In this document: in pieces, positions 38,367-41,111 of the stretch
How positions within the stretch are numbered: position 1 is the first letter of the stretch
How the letters are laid out: each line of letters opens with the position of its first letter
From: Actinomycetes bacterium
GTDB taxonomy: Bacteria; Actinomycetota; Actinomycetes; Actinomycetales; Microbacteriaceae
Direction of reading: 5' to 3'
DNA length: 41,111 bases
Assembly (NCBI GenBank): GCA_023450335.1
Contig: JAEXHA010000157.1
Coordinates: 1 to 41,111, forward strand
The notes under the pieces: model-generated
What the model was told of the DNA's origin: nothing
The model's input: only the letters and a program-made list of their open reading frames with translations
Databases searched by the model: none
Translations under genes and position numbers: made by a program

Positions 38367-39555
38367 CCAGCGCCGCGCTCGCACCGACGCCGGCCGGGTC
38401 GGCCAGCAGCGGCCCGAACGCCGCCTCGGCGGCGCCGATGAGCAGGCGCTCGTCGGCCAGCTCGGCCGAGCGGATCTGCAGGTCCTCGGCGCACGCCGGC
38501 ATCGAGTGGGCCGCCACCGCGGCGGCGAAGCCCTCGGGGTCGAGCTCGGCCAGAATCGCGAGGAAGCCACCCAGCACGATCGCCGACGGATTGAGCACGT
38601 TGACGGCGTTGGCCAGCGCGGTTGCCAGAATCGATCGCTCGCGCGCGATCTCGGCGGTCGCGTCGGGCGCGGTGGCCGCCGCCAGCGCCGCGGCGAGCTC
38701 CCGGTCGGTCGCGCGGGACAGTCCCACCGCCGCCATCAGGCGCGAGCGCCGCACCTCGTCTTCGAGCACGCCGTCGCGGGCGCGCCGGTCGGCCAGGGTC
38801 GCGATGCCGGGACGGTTCTGCCCGAACTCGCCGGCATAGCCGCCCATGCCGCCCACCGGCATCCCATTCACGATCAGTCCGCCGCCGATGCCGCTCGCAC
38901 CGCCGTTGAGATAGATCGCATCGTCGATGCCGCGCGCCGCGCCGTACAGGTGCTCGGCGATCGCGCCCAGCGACGCGTCGTTGCCGACGATGACCGGCAG
39001 ACCCGTGGCCGCGGCGACCAGGTCGTGCAAGGGGGCGTCGACCCACTGCAGGTGCGGGGCGTGGCGCACGAGGCCGTCGGCGGCGCGGACCAGGCCCGGC
39101 ACCGCCAGGCCGATCCCGATGATGCGCATCGCAGCCAGTTCGCCGCCGCGCCACGCGGCGATGCGCTCGGCGATCAGTGCCGCCGTCGCCTCGGGGGTGA
39201 TCAGGTCGTCGACGGCGACCCGCTCGCGCACGCCGATGCTCTGGTCCAGGCCGACCGCGGCGATCTCGACGGCGTCGACTTCGGGGTGGACGGCGATGAC
39301 GACGACGTCGGGGGCCGGCACCACCAGGGGAGAGGGGCGGCCGACGCGGCGGGCGGGGTCGGGTGCGCGTTCGATGACCAGGCCCGAGCGCACCAGCTCG
39401 GCGACCAGGTCGCCGATGGTCGACCGGTTGAGTCCCGTGGCCTCGGTCAGTGCCGCGCGCGACATCGGACCCTCGAAATGCACGAGCCGCAGCAGTCGGG
39501 TGAGATTGCGTTGCCGCACTCCTTCGACGGTGCCTGTCGCCTCTGCCACAGGCAT
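38332..39555 (-). CDS. ROK-family transcriptional regulator (NagC/XylR type)
   Basis: A 407-residue ROK regulator. The N-terminal winged helix is RQRNLTRLLRLVHFEGPMS.. NRSTIGDLVAELVRSGLV. The sugar-kinase-like domain follows with IGLAVPGLV, VGNDASLGAIAEHLYGAARG and GGASGIGGGLIVNG. The usual ROK zinc-binding CxCGxxGC motif is absent: the corresponding area reads GEFGQNRPG without cysteines, so metal binding is probably lost. It is divergent from the sugar-binding-protein gene and probably controls that operon in response to a sugar. ATG at 39555. Confidence 0.88.
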   Translation of the reverse strand: MPVAEATGTVEGVRQRNLTRLLRLVHFEGPMSRAALTEATGLNRSTIGDLVAELVRSGLVIERAPDPARRVGRPSPLVVPAPDVVVIAVHPEVDAVEIAAVGLDQSIGVRERVAVDDLITPEATAALIAERIAAWRGGELAAMRIIGIGLAVPGLVRAADGLVRHAPHLQWVDAPLHDLVAAATGLPVIVGNDASLGAIAEHLYGAARGIDDAIYLNGGASGIGGGLIVNGMPVGGMGGYAGEFGQNRPGIATLADRRARDGVLEDEVRRSRLMAAVGLSRATDRELAAALAAATAPDATAEIARERSILATALANAVNVLNPSAIVLGGFLAILAELDPEGFAAAVAAHSMPACAEDLQIRSAELADERLLIGAAEAAFGPLLADPAGVGASAALVSAGPASPSDR

Positions 39556-39563
39556 AACTCTAG

Positions 39564-39582
39564 GTGATCAGATCGTTATCAC
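39564..39582. promoter_or_regulatory. Candidate ROK operator (GTGAT-N9-ATCAC)
   Basis: An inverted repeat 8 bp upstream of the ROK start codon and 18 bp before the -35 of the sugar operon. Its position would let one protein control both directions. Confidence 0.4.
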
Positions 39583-39599
39583 GAGGGGTTTTGTTGGTG

Positions 39600-39628
39600 T
39601 TGACCACGAATCATGCACGTCCTATGGT
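39600..39628 (+). promoter_or_regulatory. Promoter of the sugar ABC operon
   Basis: TTGACC -35 (39600-39605), exactly 17 bp, TATGGT -10 (39623-39628). The mRNA leader to the ATG at 39684 is about 50 nt. Confidence 0.65.
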
Positions 39629-39645
39629 TGGGGTGTCCACATCAC

Positions 39646-39665
39646 TTTCGACATCACCGTCGAAA
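39646..39665. promoter_or_regulatory. Leader inverted repeat (TTTCGAC-N6-GTCGAAA)
   Basis: Perfect 7-bp arms just downstream of the predicted start site and about 19 bp before the ATG. It may be an operator or a 5' mRNA hairpin near the ribosome-binding site. Confidence 0.45.
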
Positions 39666-39683
39666 CTTTCGAGAGGTTCAAGG

Positions 39684-41021
39684 ATGAACAGACGCAGCAT
39701 CATGCGCGCGGCTGCCGGTATCGGAGCCGCAGGTCTGGCCGTCGGCATGCTGGCCGGTTGCTCCGCGGGCGAGGAGCCCACCAACGGCAACGGCAACGGC
39801 GACGGCGACGAGGTCACGGTCACCTGGTGGCACAACGCCACGGGTGAGCCGCTGAAGTCCCTCTGGGAGGACGTCGCGCAGGAGTTCGAAGACGACAACC
39901 CGGGTGTGAAGGTCGACGTGCAGGCGTTCCAGAACGAAGACCTTCAGCGCACCCTCATCCCCAACGCCCTGCAGGCCGGCGGCGACGCGGCACCCGACGT
40001 GTTCATGGTCTGGGCCGAGGGCGAGATCAAGGCACAGGTCGAGGCGGGGTACCTCAAGGACCTCAGCGGCCTGACCGACGTCATCGAGTCGATCGGCGGC
40101 GCCGGCACCGGCTGGAACGTCGAGGGCAAGCAGTACGGCATCCCGTACACGTTCGGCATCGAGGGCCTCTGGTACAACACCGACCTGTGGGAGGCCGCCG
40201 GCGTCACCGAGGTGCCCGCGACCTTCGATGAATTCTCCGAGGCGCTGCACAAGCTCGCCGACAGCGGTGTCGCGCCGATCGGCGTGGGCGCCGGCGACGG
40301 CTGGCCGGCTGCGCACTGGTGGTACCAGTTCGCGATCAAGTCGTGCTCGGCCGAATCTCTCGCCAACGCGGCCGACACGCTGACCTTCGACGACGAGTGC
40401 TTCGTCGCGGCCGGTGAGAACCTGCGCAGCTGGCTCGACGAGTTCGAGGGCGACCTGCCCTTCCAGCAGAACCCGACGAGCACCCCGGCCCAGAGCGTGC
40501 CCAACAGCGCCGCGGGTCTGATGGCCTCGCAGGCCACCGCCACCGAGCTCATGGGCTCGTGGCACCGCGGTGAGGTCGCCAAGCTCGTTCCGGGTGCTCC
40601 CGCCGAGAACCCGCCGGCTCCCGAGTGGCTCGCATGGATGCCGGTGCCCGACATCAAGGGTGCCGCCGGCGCCCCCGGTGCCGCGCTCGGCTCGGGTGAC
40701 GCCTGGGGCGTCTATGTCGACGCGCCCGACGCGGCCGTCGATCTGGTCGAGTACATCTCCAGCGTCGAGGTGCAGACGCGCTTCGCCGAGACCGGTGCGA
40801 TCCCGACCGTCGCCGGTGCCGAGGCGGGTCTGACCGACCCGGTGCTCAAGCAGATCGCCGAGGGCACCGTCAACTCCTCGCTCGTGGTGACCTGGCTCGA
40901 CACGCAGTACGGCTCGGTCATCGGCAACGCGATGAACGACGCGATCGTCAACCTCATGTTCGGCGAGGGCACGCCCGAGTCGGTCCCCGAGGCGATGAAC
41001 GCGGCGGCGGCGACGCTGTAA
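39684..41021 (+). CDS. Sugar ABC transporter substrate-binding lipoprotein
   Basis: A 445-residue family 1 extracellular binding protein. The signal peptide MNRRSIMRAAAGIGAAGLAV leads to lipobox LAGC with Cys26, followed by a Gly/Asn linker. The fold markers are VTWWHNATGEPLKSLWEDVAQEFE, DVFMVWAEGEIKAQVEAGYLKDL and YGIPYTFGIEGLWYNTDLWE. GAGAGG lies 8 nt before the ATG; the frame opens earlier at 39564 but without homology. The ligand is probably an oligosaccharide; the adjacent ROK regulator and the nearby GH43-like enzyme support sugar use. The permease gene starts just downstream. Confidence 0.93.
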   Translation: MNRRSIMRAAAGIGAAGLAVGMLAGCSAGEEPTNGNGNGDGDEVTVTWWHNATGEPLKSLWEDVAQEFEDDNPGVKVDVQAFQNEDLQRTLIPNALQAGGDAAPDVFMVWAEGEIKAQVEAGYLKDLSGLTDVIESIGGAGTGWNVEGKQYGIPYTFGIEGLWYNTDLWEAAGVTEVPATFDEFSEALHKLADSGVAPIGVGAGDGWPAAHWWYQFAIKSCSAESLANAADTLTFDDECFVAAGENLRSWLDEFEGDLPFQQNPTSTPAQSVPNSAAGLMASQATATELMGSWHRGEVAKLVPGAPAENPPAPEWLAWMPVPDIKGAAGAPGAALGSGDAWGVYVDAPDAAVDLVEYISSVEVQTRFAETGAIPTVAGAEAGLTDPVLKQIAEGTVNSSLVVTWLDTQYGSVIGNAMNDAIVNLMFGEGTPESVPEAMNAAAATL

Positions 41022-41026
41022 CACCC

Positions 41027-41111
41027 ATGACAGCAATCAACGAGGCCGGGCCCGCGCGGGGCGCGGGCCCGGCCCCCCCTCCGCAAGCCCGCCGCCAGGC
41101 GCCCGCCCCCG
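41027..41111 (+). CDS. Start of the next gene (probable sugar ABC permease), partial
   Basis: An ATG 5 bp after the binding-protein stop opens a frame to the end of the window (MTAINEAGPARGAGPAP...). No homology can be seen in 28 residues, but the position directly behind a family 1 binding protein makes a MalF/UgpA-type permease the expected product. The first codons overlap a very stable hairpin (41044-41074). Confidence 0.5.
   Translation, partial: MTAINEAGPARGAGPAPPPQARRQAPAP
41044..41074. terminator. Perfect 14-bp hairpin, possible attenuator
   Basis: GGCCGGGCCCGCGC (41044-41057) pairs perfectly with 41061-41074 across a 3-nt loop, 23 bp after the binding-protein stop. It may partly terminate or stabilise the upstream message to give more binding protein than permease. 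Confidence 0.55.

Noticed and set aside
1..41111. Search for tRNA, rRNA, CRISPR arrays and riboswitches
   Set aside because: No cloverleaf-like TTC-GA-TC arms, regularly spaced repeats with spacers, or recognisable riboswitch cores were noticed by eye; covariance-model searches could not be run.

Overview
The window reads as chromosomal DNA of a high-GC actinobacterium, most likely Microbacteriaceae and close to Microbacterium. The evidence is the strong GC bias at third codon positions, a DUF222/HNH (13E12-type) nuclease, a divergent pair of small DUF7882-type proteins typical of that family, and many genes that start 5-8 nt after a -10 hexamer with no Shine-Dalgarno site (leaderless). The taxonomic placement is inference. 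No rRNA, tRNA, CRISPR array, insertion sequence or phage module was seen.

Layout. (1) 1-2.5 kb: core-type small genes (coiled-coil protein, acidic small protein, SRPBCC protein, DUF7882 pair). (2) 2.5-18.0 kb: a catabolic island. It holds an acyl-CoA dehydrogenase and an alpha/beta hydrolase on the minus strand, then a DUF3237 protein and a Dpp/Opp-type ABC transporter, a MarR regulator, a fused enoyl-CoA hydratase/3-hydroxyacyl-CoA dehydrogenase, a thiolase, a second DUF3237 protein, two SnoaL-like (NTF2-fold) proteins (one a tandem fusion), the transporter's detached binding lipoprotein, and a DUF8021-like protein. (3) 18.0-26.5 kb: a second catabolic module. A PaaX-type regulator and hotdog thioesterase face an operon of amidohydrolase, CoA ligase, SnoaL-like protein and two SDRs. 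A LysR regulator then faces a LigM/DesA-like tetrahydrofolate-dependent O-demethylase. (4) 26.5-28.8 kb: a PadR-controlled ABC-2 export operon. (5) 29-41 kb: mixed accessory and core genes (HNH protein, hydrolase, TetR plus DHA2 exporter, YaeQ, T5orf172-type protein, GH43-like glycosidase, NUDIX, two SDRs, ROK regulator, and the start of a sugar ABC uptake operon).

Main discovery. An 18-bp element, AGACAYYNRWCTAYYTRG, recurs at the promoters of the transporter operon, the marR gene, the beta-oxidation operon and the binding-protein gene, with weaker second copies at two of these promoters. It overlaps or abuts the -35/-10 boxes in each case. I infer that the MarR protein at 9559 represses one dispersed regulon that couples uptake of an unknown substrate with CoA-dependent beta-oxidation and a set of poorly characterised beta-barrel (DUF3237) and NTF2-fold proteins. 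Together with the neighbouring CoA ligase, amidohydrolase and O-demethylase, the likeliest substrate class is methoxylated phenylpropanoid-like or lignin/plant-derived aromatics. No ring-cleavage enzyme is present and the substrate cannot be read from sequence.
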